Origin: Denitrificimonas halotolerans
GTDB taxonomy: Bacteria; Pseudomonadota; Gammaproteobacteria; Pseudomonadales; Pseudomonadaceae
Reading direction: 5' to 3'
DNA: 64,000 nucleotides
Assembly (NCBI RefSeq): GCF_034259425.1
Contig: NZ_JAXIVU010000007.1
Span: 68,446 to 132,445 of the forward strand
Part shown: one piece after another, positions 8,526-15,983 of the stretch
Position numbering within the stretch: position 1 is the stretch's first letter
Layout of the letters: each line of letters opens with the position of its first letter
Notes under the pieces: generated by a model
The model's database searches: none
Seen by the model: only the letters and a program-made list of their open reading frames with translations
What the model was told of the DNA's origin: nothing
Position numbers and translations under genes: made by a program

Positions 8526-8662
8526 TTATACCCCTATGTGCTCCTTAAAGAGCTGTATTATCAATACTGTACGCAGCGATATTGCCTCTAATCTGCCTCG
8601 TGTCAAGACAAACAGCGCTGTGAGTATTAGAATGCTAGATATTCTGTCTAAGGTGAAGTTTT

Positions 8663-9433
8663 ATGAGCAATCAACGCGAGCCCAATTCCAACGAGCCAAT
8701 CACTCACTTCGGTTTTGAAAATGTGCCTGAAAGCAAAAAGGCAGAAAAAGTTGCCGAAGTTTTCCATTCCGTTGCCGCCCGTTACGATATTATGAATGAC
8801 GTCCTCTCCGGCGGCATGCATCGTCTTTGGAAACGTTTTACAATCGAGTTATCTGGTGTACGTCGTGGTAATAAAGTACTCGACATTGCCGGTGGAACTG
8901 GTGATCTAACCCGTAAATTCTCTAGCCTCGTTGGCCCTGAAGGCGAAGTAGTACTTGCTGACATCAACGACTCTATGCTGAAAGTAGGCCGTGACCGCCT
9001 ATTAGATAAAGGCATTGCTCACAATGTTCACTTTGTTCAAGCCGATGCGGAGAAGCTGCCCTTCCCTGACAATCACTTTGATGTGGTCACCATCGCTTTT
9101 GGACTACGTAACGTCACTCATAAAGAAGACGCTCTACGCTCGATGCTACGTGTATTAAAGCCTGGCGGCCGTTTGCTAGTACTGGAGTTTTCAAAACCTA
9201 AGAATTCCCTGCTATCAAAGTTTTACGATGCCTATTCATTTAAATTTATGCCATTAGCCGGAAAAATCATAACGGATGATGCTGATAGCTACCGATATTT
9301 AGCTGAGTCCATTCGCATGCATCCAGATCAGGAAACCCTCAAAAGTATGATGAATGAGGCTGGTTTTGAACGTGTTACATTCCATAATATGACCGGTGGA
9401 ATTGTCGCCTTACACCGTGGAATCAAGCCTTAA
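8663..9433 (+). CDS. ubiE: Ubiquinone/menaquinone C-methyltransferase UbiE
   Basis: UbiE is the SAM-dependent C-methyltransferase of quinone biosynthesis (demethoxy-octaprenyl-benzoquinol and, where present, demethylmenaquinol). The 256-residue product carries the class I SAM motif VLDIAGGTGDLTRKF at about 72-86, the family signature YDIMNDVLSGGMHRLWK, and DVVTIAFGLRNVTH. ATG at 8663 follows AAGGTGAAGTTTT. The stop overlaps the ATG of ubiJ (TAATG), so ubiE-ubiJ-ubiB are translationally coupled. Confidence 0.97.
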   Translation: MSNQREPNSNEPITHFGFENVPESKKAEKVAEVFHSVAARYDIMNDVLSGGMHRLWKRFTIELSGVRRGNKVLDIAGGTGDLTRKFSSLVGPEGEVVLADINDSMLKVGRDRLLDKGIAHNVHFVQADAEKLPFPDNHFDVVTIAFGLRNVTHKEDALRSMLRVLKPGGRLLVLEFSKPKNSLLSKFYDAYSFKFMPLAGKIITDDADSYRYLAESIRMHPDQETLKSMMNEAGFERVTFHNMTGGIVALHRGIKP

Positions 9434-10050
9434 TGTTCACCCAGTTTGCTTTTGCCAGCGCTGAAACAGCGATCAACCGTATACTGCAATTAGACAGTAC
9501 AGTGCAAGCACGCATGAGCGCTTTGACCGGTCAAGTGATTGCAATCAATTGCACCCAACCGGAAATAACACTGTACTTAATTCCATTAGAAACAGGTTTG
9601 CAATTGACTCATTCTTGGCATGCACCAGCAGATTGCACTTTAACAGCGCCAGCAAGTCTCTTACTGAAACTGATGACCAGTCCAGATAAAAGCCCTGTAC
9701 TGCATCACCCTGACGTTGTTTTAGATGGTAATAGCAGCCTCCTGTTGGAACTCTCTGATATTCTGCAAAACTTAGAGTTAGACTGGGAGTATGAAGTGTC
9801 CCGTTGGCTCGGCCCCGTGCCTACAGCTTTGTTAAGCGGCCACTTACGCAGCCGCCATCATTGGGCATTGCAGGCTATGCAAAGCTTACACCTCAACAGT
9901 GCTGACTACTTAGCAGAAGAGTCCCGCACCTTAGTGGGTCACTCTGAGGCTCAGGTGCGCTTTAGCGAAATAGACCAGCTTAAAATTGACTTAGACCGAC
10001 TTGACGCACGCGTTGCGCTTTTACTTAAACGGAATCCAAAGCCTCTATGA
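9433..10050 (+). CDS. ubiJ: Ubiquinone biosynthesis accessory factor UbiJ
   Basis: A 205-residue protein with an N-terminal SCP2 sterol-carrier fold and a C-terminal coiled-coil helix (IDQLKIDLDRLDARVALLLK). UbiJ binds hydrophobic ubiquinone intermediates and, with UbiK, helps assemble the soluble Ubi complex. Identification rests on the SCP2-type pattern and on its invariable place between ubiE and ubiB. It overlaps both: its ATG uses the last base of the ubiE stop, and ubiB starts inside its final codons. Confidence 0.9.
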   Translation: MFTQFAFASAETAINRILQLDSTVQARMSALTGQVIAINCTQPEITLYLIPLETGLQLTHSWHAPADCTLTAPASLLLKLMTSPDKSPVLHHPDVVLDGNSSLLLELSDILQNLELDWEYEVSRWLGPVPTALLSGHLRSRHHWALQAMQSLHLNSADYLAEESRTLVGHSEAQVRFSEIDQLKIDLDRLDARVALLLKRNPKPL

Positions 10051-11624
10051 AGTTGCTTGCTATCCGCCGCCTGTGGCGTATTTTACGCGTGACAATACGT
10101 TACCGCCTTGATGATTTGCTCTTTGCTCTACCTTTGCCTTGGCATTTACACATATTGCAATACCTGATGCCATGGCGACTATTTCCCCGTCATGAGAGCA
10201 CCTTAGCCCGTGGCGAAGCATTACGTTTAGCTCTGGAAGATTTAGGTCCTGTATTTATTAAGTTTGGACAAATTTTATCCACCCGACGTGACTTACTGCC
10301 GCCAGATATTGCTGACGAAATGGCTAAGTTACAGGACCAAGTCCCACCCTTTTCTTCAGCAGAGTCCATCCGCCTCATTGAAGAACAATTGGGTGCATCC
10401 ATCTCAGACGTGTTTAAGTCCTTCACTCATGTGCCTCTAGCTTCTGCCTCCATCGCTCAAGTCCATGCTGCACAACTCAAAAGCGGTGAAGACGTAGTCG
10501 TAAAAGTAATACGTCCAGGACTCAAGCCAATTATTGCGCAAGATTTAGCTTGGCTCCACTTACTAGCTCGCATCGCTGAACGCGCCTCCCCTGATGCGCG
10601 CCGCTTACGCCCCATAGAAGTGGTGAGTGATTACGAAAAAACCATTTACGATGAGTTGGATCTGCTGCGCGAGGCGGCAAACACCAGTCAACTGCGCCGT
10701 AACTTCGCTGGCTCTAAACTTCTTTATGTACCTGAAATTTACTGGCAATGGAGCCGTCCTCGCGTCTTAGTCATGGAGCGCATTTATGGCATCCCTGTCA
10801 CTGATATGACGGCCTTAATTGATCAAGGCACTGACTTAAAAAAACTGGCAGAACGCGGTGTGGAAATTTTTTTCACCCAAGTCTTTCGCGACAGTTTTTT
10901 CCATGCAGACATGCACCCAGGTAATATTTTTGTGAGCACCCACACACCATGGGATCCACAGTATATTGCTATCGACTGCGGTATTATTGGCTCATTAACC
11001 CCTGAAGACCAAGACTACCTAGCGCGTAACCTGCTGGCATTTTTTAAGCGGGATTACCGCAGAGTGGCGCAGCTACATATTGATTCTGGTTGGGTACCAA
11101 GCGACACACGCGTCAACGAGTTTGAAGCAGCAATTCGTACGGTGTGCGAGCCAATTTTTGAGCGTCCACTGAAAGAAATTTCTTTTGGCCATTTACTGCT
11201 TAATCTATTCCAGACTGCTCGACGCTTTAATATGGAAGTCCAACCACAACTGGTTTTATTACAAAAGACTTTACTCAATATTGAGGGTTTGGGCCGACAA
11301 CTCTACCCTGATCTTGACTTGTGGAGCACCGCTCAGCCTTATTTAGAGCGTTGGATGCGCGAACGTTATATGCCTAAACATGTTTTGGGGCATTTACAGC
11401 AACAAATTGAAAAGCTACCGCATTTAACCAATATGGTGCGTAATAGTTTTGAACAACTCAGCGCCCCGCCGGTGCAAACCCATAGCACAAGTAAATGGCT
11501 CAATATCGCACTAGGAATAGCTTTATTAATTGCTAGCAGCAAAACAGGCTTAGCTTTTGACCTCTCTACATGGCCCGCTTGGTTAATGATCGCAGCCGGC
11601 CTAATTTTAATATTGCGCCGTTAA
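10047..11624 (+). CDS. ubiB: Ubiquinone biosynthesis protein kinase-like UbiB
   Basis: This 525-residue member of the ABC1/ADCK/UbiB family is an atypical protein-kinase-like ATPase needed for ubiquinone synthesis. The defining KxGQ motif lies at 72-75 (IKFGQILSTRRDLLPP), with the Ala-rich nucleotide loop (PLASASIAQVHAA) and catalytic HADMHPGN downstream. Two C-terminal hydrophobic helices (about 486-523) anchor it in the inner membrane. It starts four bases before the ubiJ stop. Confidence 0.96.
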   Translation: MKLLAIRRLWRILRVTIRYRLDDLLFALPLPWHLHILQYLMPWRLFPRHESTLARGEALRLALEDLGPVFIKFGQILSTRRDLLPPDIADEMAKLQDQVPPFSSAESIRLIEEQLGASISDVFKSFTHVPLASASIAQVHAAQLKSGEDVVVKVIRPGLKPIIAQDLAWLHLLARIAERASPDARRLRPIEVVSDYEKTIYDELDLLREAANTSQLRRNFAGSKLLYVPEIYWQWSRPRVLVMERIYGIPVTDMTALIDQGTDLKKLAERGVEIFFTQVFRDSFFHADMHPGNIFVSTHTPWDPQYIAIDCGIIGSLTPEDQDYLARNLLAFFKRDYRRVAQLHIDSGWVPSDTRVNEFEAAIRTVCEPIFERPLKEISFGHLLLNLFQTARRFNMEVQPQLVLLQKTLLNIEGLGRQLYPDLDLWSTAQPYLERWMRERYMPKHVLGHLQQQIEKLPHLTNMVRNSFEQLSAPPVQTHSTSKWLNIALGIALLIASSKTGLAFDLSTWPAWLMIAAGLILILRR

Positions 11625-11673
11625 ACCGATTTTCACATTAGCTCTTTCAAATATCAGCACAATTGGGGACACT

Positions 11674-12063
11674 ATGAGCAACTGGTTAGATGACATCAAG
11701 TGGGACAGCAACGGCTTAATTCCAGCCATTGCTCAAGACTATAAAACCGAGCGTATTTTAATGGTCGCTTGGCTCAATCGTGAATCTCTAGAGCTTACGG
11801 TTAAAGAACAAAGAGCCATTTACTGGTCACGTTCACGTAAAAAACTCTGGCGTAAAGGGGAAGAGTCCGGACACATTCAAAAGTTGCACGAAGTGCGCTT
11901 AGACTGCGACGCTGATGTTATCATTCTACGTGTAGAGCAATTAGGTAATATTGCTTGCCACACAGGCCGCCATAGTTGCTTTTATCGTGTATTAAAGGAT
12001 GAACAATGGCAGACTGTAGAACCTGTTCTCAAAGACCCTCATGACATCTATCAAGGCTCATAA
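11674..12063 (+). CDS. hisI: Phosphoribosyl-AMP cyclohydrolase
   Basis: HisI carries out the third step of histidine synthesis, hydrolysing phosphoribosyl-AMP. The stand-alone 129-residue form has the zinc and magnesium ligand signature DCDADVIILRVEQLGNIACH, then TGRHSCFYR, and an N-terminal MVAWLNRESLELT block. ATG 11674 is preceded by GGGGACACT. hisE follows two bases after the stop. In many other bacteria the two activities are fused; the split pair next to ubiB and tatABC is the pseudomonad arrangement. Confidence 0.96.
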   Translation: MSNWLDDIKWDSNGLIPAIAQDYKTERILMVAWLNRESLELTVKEQRAIYWSRSRKKLWRKGEESGHIQKLHEVRLDCDADVIILRVEQLGNIACHTGRHSCFYRVLKDEQWQTVEPVLKDPHDIYQGS

Positions 12064-12065
12064 AA

Positions 12066-12401
12066 ATGACTGACGATATTCTACACCGCATAGCTCAAGT
12101 GATTGAGTCGCGCAAAAACGCTGAACCTAGCACATCTTATGTGGCCAGCCTGCACCATAAAGGGCTCAACAAGATTCTAGAAAAAGTAGGTGAAGAAGCT
12201 GTTGAAACTATCCTTGCCGCCAAAGATGCGTCAAGCTCTGGCCTAACTGATGATGTCATTTATGAAACGGCTGACCTTTGGTTTCACAGCTTAGTCATGC
12301 TTTCTGCTTTAGACTTAGAGCCGCAAACAGTATTAAATGAACTTGAGCGACGCTTTGGCTTATCTGGGCATGCCGAGAAAGCAGCCCGCACAACTTCTTA
12401 A
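12066..12401 (+). CDS. hisE: Phosphoribosyl-ATP diphosphatase
   Basis: HisE removes pyrophosphate from phosphoribosyl-ATP, the second step of histidine synthesis, feeding HisI. The 111-residue all-helical MazG-like protein shows the expected EKVGEEAVETILAAKD and DDVIYETADLWFHSLVMLSA segments, whose acidic residues hold magnesium. It is packed against hisI, and tatA begins 24 bases after it. Confidence 0.95.
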   Translation: MTDDILHRIAQVIESRKNAEPSTSYVASLHHKGLNKILEKVGEEAVETILAAKDASSSGLTDDVIYETADLWFHSLVMLSALDLEPQTVLNELERRFGLSGHAEKAARTTS

Positions 12402-12425
12402 TTTCAGCACTACGGAGTACATTCC

Positions 12426-12671
12426 ATGGGTGGTATTAGCGTTTGGCAACTACTGATCATTCTCGCAATTGTTGTTCTTTTGTTTGGAACTAAGCGCCTC
12501 AAAGGTGTTGGCTCTGACTTGGGCGATGCGATTAAAGGCTTTCGAAAAGCAGTAGACACTGGCGAGGAGAAGCCTACCGAGGCAGTCCAGAAAAAAGAGA
12601 CAACGGATGCAGCCGGTCATACCATTGACGCGACTGCTGAACATGTCGAAGATTCTTCGTCTAAGAAATGA
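12426..12671 (+). CDS. tatA: Sec-independent protein translocase TatA
   Basis: This 81-residue TatA is the pore-forming subunit of the twin-arginine system, which exports folded proteins. A single N-terminal membrane helix (about 6-20, VWQLLIILAIVVLLFG) is followed by the hinge FGTKRLKG, an amphipathic helix and an acidic/polar tail. TACGGAGTACATTCC precedes the ATG, a clear ribosome binding site. tatB follows after eight bases. Confidence 0.95.
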   Translation: MGGISVWQLLIILAIVVLLFGTKRLKGVGSDLGDAIKGFRKAVDTGEEKPTEAVQKKETTDAAGHTIDATAEHVEDSSSKK

Positions 12672-12679
12672 GTTAATCC

Positions 12680-13051
12680 ATGTTTGATCTTGGCTTTTCT
12701 GAATTAATCTTAATTGGCATTGTTGCCCTATTAGTCCTCGGGCCAGAGCGTTTACCTGGTGCTGCTAGGGTAGCTGGACTATGGATGGGCCGTATCAAAC
12801 GTGGGTTCACCTCAATTAAAGAAGATGTTGAGCGTGAATTGGGCGCAGACGATATTCGTCGTGAACTGCGCAACGAAAGCATCTTAGAAAAAGAGCGGCA
12901 AATACTGAAAGATACAGCAGAAAAAACGAATGAAATGCTTCGTGATAAGCCTGCACAAACTTTATTTGAAGACCTTGAAACACCTAAGACAGACACTCCA
13001 ACAACTGAAGTCCCAGCTAACACTACAGCGAACAAAGAGCAATCATCATGA
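12680..13051 (+). CDS. tatB: Sec-independent protein translocase TatB
   Basis: TatB, with TatC, forms the receptor complex for twin-arginine signal peptides. The 123-residue product has the TatB-type membrane helix MFDLGFSELILIGIVALLVL, the characteristic GPERLPG hinge (Glu in the helix plus Pro-Glu-Arg-Leu-Pro), a charged amphipathic stretch, and a Thr/Pro-rich tail. Its last codons overlap the tatC start by four bases. Confidence 0.95.
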   Translation: MFDLGFSELILIGIVALLVLGPERLPGAARVAGLWMGRIKRGFTSIKEDVERELGADDIRRELRNESILEKERQILKDTAEKTNEMLRDKPAQTLFEDLETPKTDTPTTEVPANTTANKEQSS

Positions 13052-13830
13052 GTCATTCCCAACATACGGATAACAGCATGCCACTGATTGCTCACCTCAC
13101 CGAGCTGCGTACACGCCTACTGCGTATTGTGGTTACTGTTTTAGTAGTTTTTGCTGCGCTGTTCTATTTCTCCCAAGATATTTACGCTTTAGTTGCAGCC
13201 CCCTTAAGAGCCTACTTACCCGAAGGCGCGACCATGATTGCCACAGGTGTGGCATCACCTTTCTTAACCCCATTTAAGTTGACCATGGTGGTTGCCCTTT
13301 TTCTAAGCATGCCCATTATTTTGTATCAAATCTGGAGTTTTATTGCCCCTGGCTTATACAAACATGAAAAGCGCATTGCTGTACCTCTAATGGTTTGTAG
13401 CGTTGCACTATTTTATGCGGGCATGGCGTTTGCTTACTTTGTCGTCTTCCCGATTATGTTCGGTTTCTTTGCCAGTGTGACCCCCGAAGGAGTCGAAATG
13501 ATGACCGATATCGGTCAGTATCTCGATTTTGTTTTGACACTCTTTTTTGCCTTTGGTGTAGCGTTCCAAATCCCTATTGCTACTTTTTTACTGGCTTGGA
13601 TTGGTATTGTCGACGTTACCACTCTGCGTAAAAGCCGTCCTTATGTAATCGTAGGCTGTTTTCTCGTAGGCATGCTATTAACTCCACCGGATGTTTTTTC
13701 GCAAACACTTTTGGCTCTGCCAATGTGGTTCCTATACGAAATTGGTGTCATCTTTGGCGGCCTTGTAGAAAAAAAGCGCCGACCTGAAGATGCTTCAAGC
13801 GATGAGCAGCAACCGCCTGTTCAACCATGA
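13048..13830 (+). CDS. tatC: Sec-independent protein translocase TatC
   Basis: TatC is the six-helix inner-membrane core that recognises the twin-arginine motif. The 260-residue product contains MPLIAHLTELRTRLLR at the cytoplasmic N-terminus (the signal-binding HLxELR segment), SFIAPGLYKHEKR, and FGVAFQIPI with the conserved F-x-P helix. The stop overlaps the ATG of rsmE (ATGA), linking the tat genes to the methyltransferase gene in one transcript. Confidence 0.96.
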   Translation: MSHSQHTDNSMPLIAHLTELRTRLLRIVVTVLVVFAALFYFSQDIYALVAAPLRAYLPEGATMIATGVASPFLTPFKLTMVVALFLSMPIILYQIWSFIAPGLYKHEKRIAVPLMVCSVALFYAGMAFAYFVVFPIMFGFFASVTPEGVEMMTDIGQYLDFVLTLFFAFGVAFQIPIATFLLAWIGIVDVTTLRKSRPYVIVGCFLVGMLLTPPDVFSQTLLALPMWFLYEIGVIFGGLVEKKRRPEDASSDEQQPPVQP

Positions 13831-14534
13831 ACCAGTTACTTGTTAGCCCAACTGACTTTATCGCTACTGATCGCGTACGTATTAGCGATCGACGATTGCA
13901 ACATCTGAATCAAATACACAAAGCCAGCGTAGGACAAAGCCTACGCGCTGGCTGCTTAAATGGCTTACAGGGCGAAGCCACAATCTTAGCTATTGATCAA
14001 CAGGCCGCAGAGCTGCAGCTCAACTTACACAGCCAACCACCAGCCAAACTGCCCCTAACCCTTATTTTGGCCTTGCCGCGCCCTAAAATGCTACGTCGCA
14101 CTTTACAAACGATTGCTAGCATGGGCGTAAACACCTTGGTGCTGATTAACAGCTATCGAGTGGAAAAAAGCTTTTGGCAAACCCCTTTCTTACAACCTGA
14201 CGCCATTAACGCGGAACTGATATTAGGTTTAGAGCAAGCGCGCGATACAGTTCTTCCTGAAGTGATTTTAGCTAAGCGCTTTAAGCCTTTTGTAGAAGAC
14301 GAGCTGCCTGCTCTTGCTGTCAACACTCGTGGCATCATTGCTCACCCTGGTGATTACCCTGAGTGTCCTCGCGCCCTTACTGAACCCGTGACTTTAGCTA
14401 TAGGCCCTGAAGGGGGGTGGATCCCCTATGAAGTCGATTTGCTCGCCCAGGCAGGCCTGCAACCTGTCCAAATAGGCGAACGTATTTTACGCGTAGAAAC
14501 TGCAGTGCCAGCACTATTGGCACGTTTATTTTAA
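13827..14534 (+). CDS. rsmE: 16S rRNA (uracil(1498)-N(3))-methyltransferase
   Basis: RsmE methylates U1498 of 16S rRNA. This 235-residue SPOUT-class enzyme has an N-terminal PUA-like RNA-binding domain (about 1-70) and the trefoil-knot SAM-binding motifs LALPRPKMLRRTLQTIASMG, AIGPEGGWIPYEVDLL and GERILRVETAVPA. It starts four bases inside tatC, as in other pseudomonads. Confidence 0.94.
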   Translation: MNQLLVSPTDFIATDRVRISDRRLQHLNQIHKASVGQSLRAGCLNGLQGEATILAIDQQAAELQLNLHSQPPAKLPLTLILALPRPKMLRRTLQTIASMGVNTLVLINSYRVEKSFWQTPFLQPDAINAELILGLEQARDTVLPEVILAKRFKPFVEDELPALAVNTRGIIAHPGDYPECPRALTEPVTLAIGPEGGWIPYEVDLLAQAGLQPVQIGERILRVETAVPALLARLF

Positions 14535-14545
14535 GCATCTACACT

Positions 14546-14569
14546 CTAGGCAGCGGCAGCCTAGCTTTT
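14546..14569 (+). terminator. Possible rho-independent terminator after rsmE
   Basis: CTAGGC and GCCTAG enclose a seven-base loop and are followed by CTTTTG. The position, 12 bases after the rsmE stop and ahead of a gene with its own leader, suits the end of the ubiE-to-rsmE transcript. The stem is short and the T-run weak. Confidence 0.45.
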
Positions 14570-14638
14570 GCCCATATTTCATACTAGCCCTAGGCTGTCC
14601 ACAAACCATCCAACACATACACCATCATTGAGGCTACT

Positions 14639-15925
14639 ATGGAAAGTTATGCTGAGCAATTTGTGAGCGAACAACAAATCGTTATCCGACTTGCTGTAGC
14701 ATTATTGTTAGGTGCTCTAACTGGTTTGGAACGAGGCTGGGCGACCCGCAGTCAAAAGCCTGGTGAACGAGTAGCAGGCCTGCGTACTTATGCCCTAGTT
14801 GGCTTGCTCGGTGGCATTTCCGCCTTACTATCCCTCGAGGTGACTATCTGGGTCTTGCCTGTCACCTTATTAGCCGTTTGTATCACGACTGTTATGGCTT
14901 ACCGAATACGCATGGAGCACATGCGCAACTACAGCATCACAGGCATTATAGGTTTATTGCTGACTTTTAGCTTTGGTGCCTTAGCAGTCGCAGTCGATAT
15001 AATGATTGCGGCAACTGCTGCCGTTATTACTACCATTATTCTCGATAATAGACGAGAAATTCACAACGCCCTGCAACGTTTACAAGAACATGAGCTGGAT
15101 GCAGCGCTGAAATTACTATTGATCTCCGTAGTCATGCTGCCTTTACTGCCCAACGAAGGCTTAGGTCCAAACAGCTTACTGAACCCTTATGAAATTTGGC
15201 TCATGGTTGTACTCATCGCCTCCATTTCATTTGTTGGTTACTTTGCCATGCGCATGGGTGGAACTGAGCGGGGTATTCTCTTTACTAGCCTCTTTGCAGG
15301 CTTAGCTTCATCCACTGCACTGACCCTCCACTTTTCTAGAATGGCTCGCCAAACCCCAGCGCTATCACCACTTCTTTCTTCAGGAATTTTACTAGCCTGC
15401 GGCACCATGTACCTACGTATTTTGCTGTATTGCATCATGATCAACCCAGCTTTACTTAAAAGTTTGGGTCTGCCTTTAATCGTGATGACAATTGCCTTGT
15501 ATCTACCAGCATTCTTAATTTGGCGCCTAAATCACAACGGAGGAACCATCAAACAACCAGCCTTACACACTAACCCTCTAGAGCTCAAATCAGCACTTAT
15601 ACTAGGGGCTTTACTGACCATTATTTTGTTACTGGCCAGTGTATTGCAACAATGGCTCGGTGATACTGGTATCTATGTTTTGGCTACTGTCTCAGGCATC
15701 ACCGATGTGGATGCCATAACCCTCTCATTAACTCGTATGTCGCAAAATGGCTTAGACAAGAGCACCGCCATTTTAGGTATCATCACTGCAGCCTCTGTAA
15801 ATAATATTATGAAAGCCTGCATGGCTATTTTTATTGGCGGCAAACGTATGGTGCTACACATTGCCTTACCGGTATTGATCTCATTACTGGCTGGCTTAGC
15901 GATGATATTGCTATACCATCCTTGA
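14639..15925 (+). CDS. MgtC/SapB and DUF4010 domain membrane protein
   Basis: A 428-residue polytopic inner-membrane protein. The N-terminal third is an MgtC/SapB-type domain (IRLAVALLLGALTGLERGWATR, then GLRTYALVGLLGG); the rest is DUF4010 (ending in SGITDVDAITLSL, ASVNNIMKACMA). About eleven hydrophobic helices can be counted. Genuine MgtC is tied to magnesium and F-ATPase homeostasis, but for this two-domain architecture the substrate is unknown. The stop codon lies inside the MerR-type promoter of the downstream metal ATPase, so the arrangement is compact though the two need not be co-regulated. Confidence 0.85.
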   Translation: MESYAEQFVSEQQIVIRLAVALLLGALTGLERGWATRSQKPGERVAGLRTYALVGLLGGISALLSLEVTIWVLPVTLLAVCITTVMAYRIRMEHMRNYSITGIIGLLLTFSFGALAVAVDIMIAATAAVITTIILDNRREIHNALQRLQEHELDAALKLLLISVVMLPLLPNEGLGPNSLLNPYEIWLMVVLIASISFVGYFAMRMGGTERGILFTSLFAGLASSTALTLHFSRMARQTPALSPLLSSGILLACGTMYLRILLYCIMINPALLKSLGLPLIVMTIALYLPAFLIWRLNHNGGTIKQPALHTNPLELKSALILGALLTIILLLASVLQQWLGDTGIYVLATVSGITDVDAITLSLTRMSQNGLDKSTAILGIITAASVNNIMKACMAIFIGGKRMVLHIALPVLISLLAGLAMILLYHP

Positions 15926-15952
15926 CCTTACCACCATGATAAGGGCTTCAAT
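15922..15952 (+). promoter_or_regulatory. MerR-family (ZntR/CadR-like) metal-responsive promoter
   Basis: TTGACC (15922-15927) and a weak -10 TTCAAT (15947-15952) are separated by 19 bases, the overlong spacing that MerR-family activators correct by twisting DNA. The spacer holds the dyad CCTTA-N9-TAAGG (15926-15944), laid out like the copA, zntA and cadA operators. No merR-type regulator gene is present in the window. Confidence 0.72.
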
Positions 15953-15983
15953 CAACACCAGTACCAAAAATTTTGGAGTGTTT

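Noticed and set aside
15936..15983. Upstream ATG for the metal ATPase
   Set aside because: It lies between the -35 and -10 elements of the MerR-type promoter and lacks a ribosome binding site, whereas 15984 has a good one.
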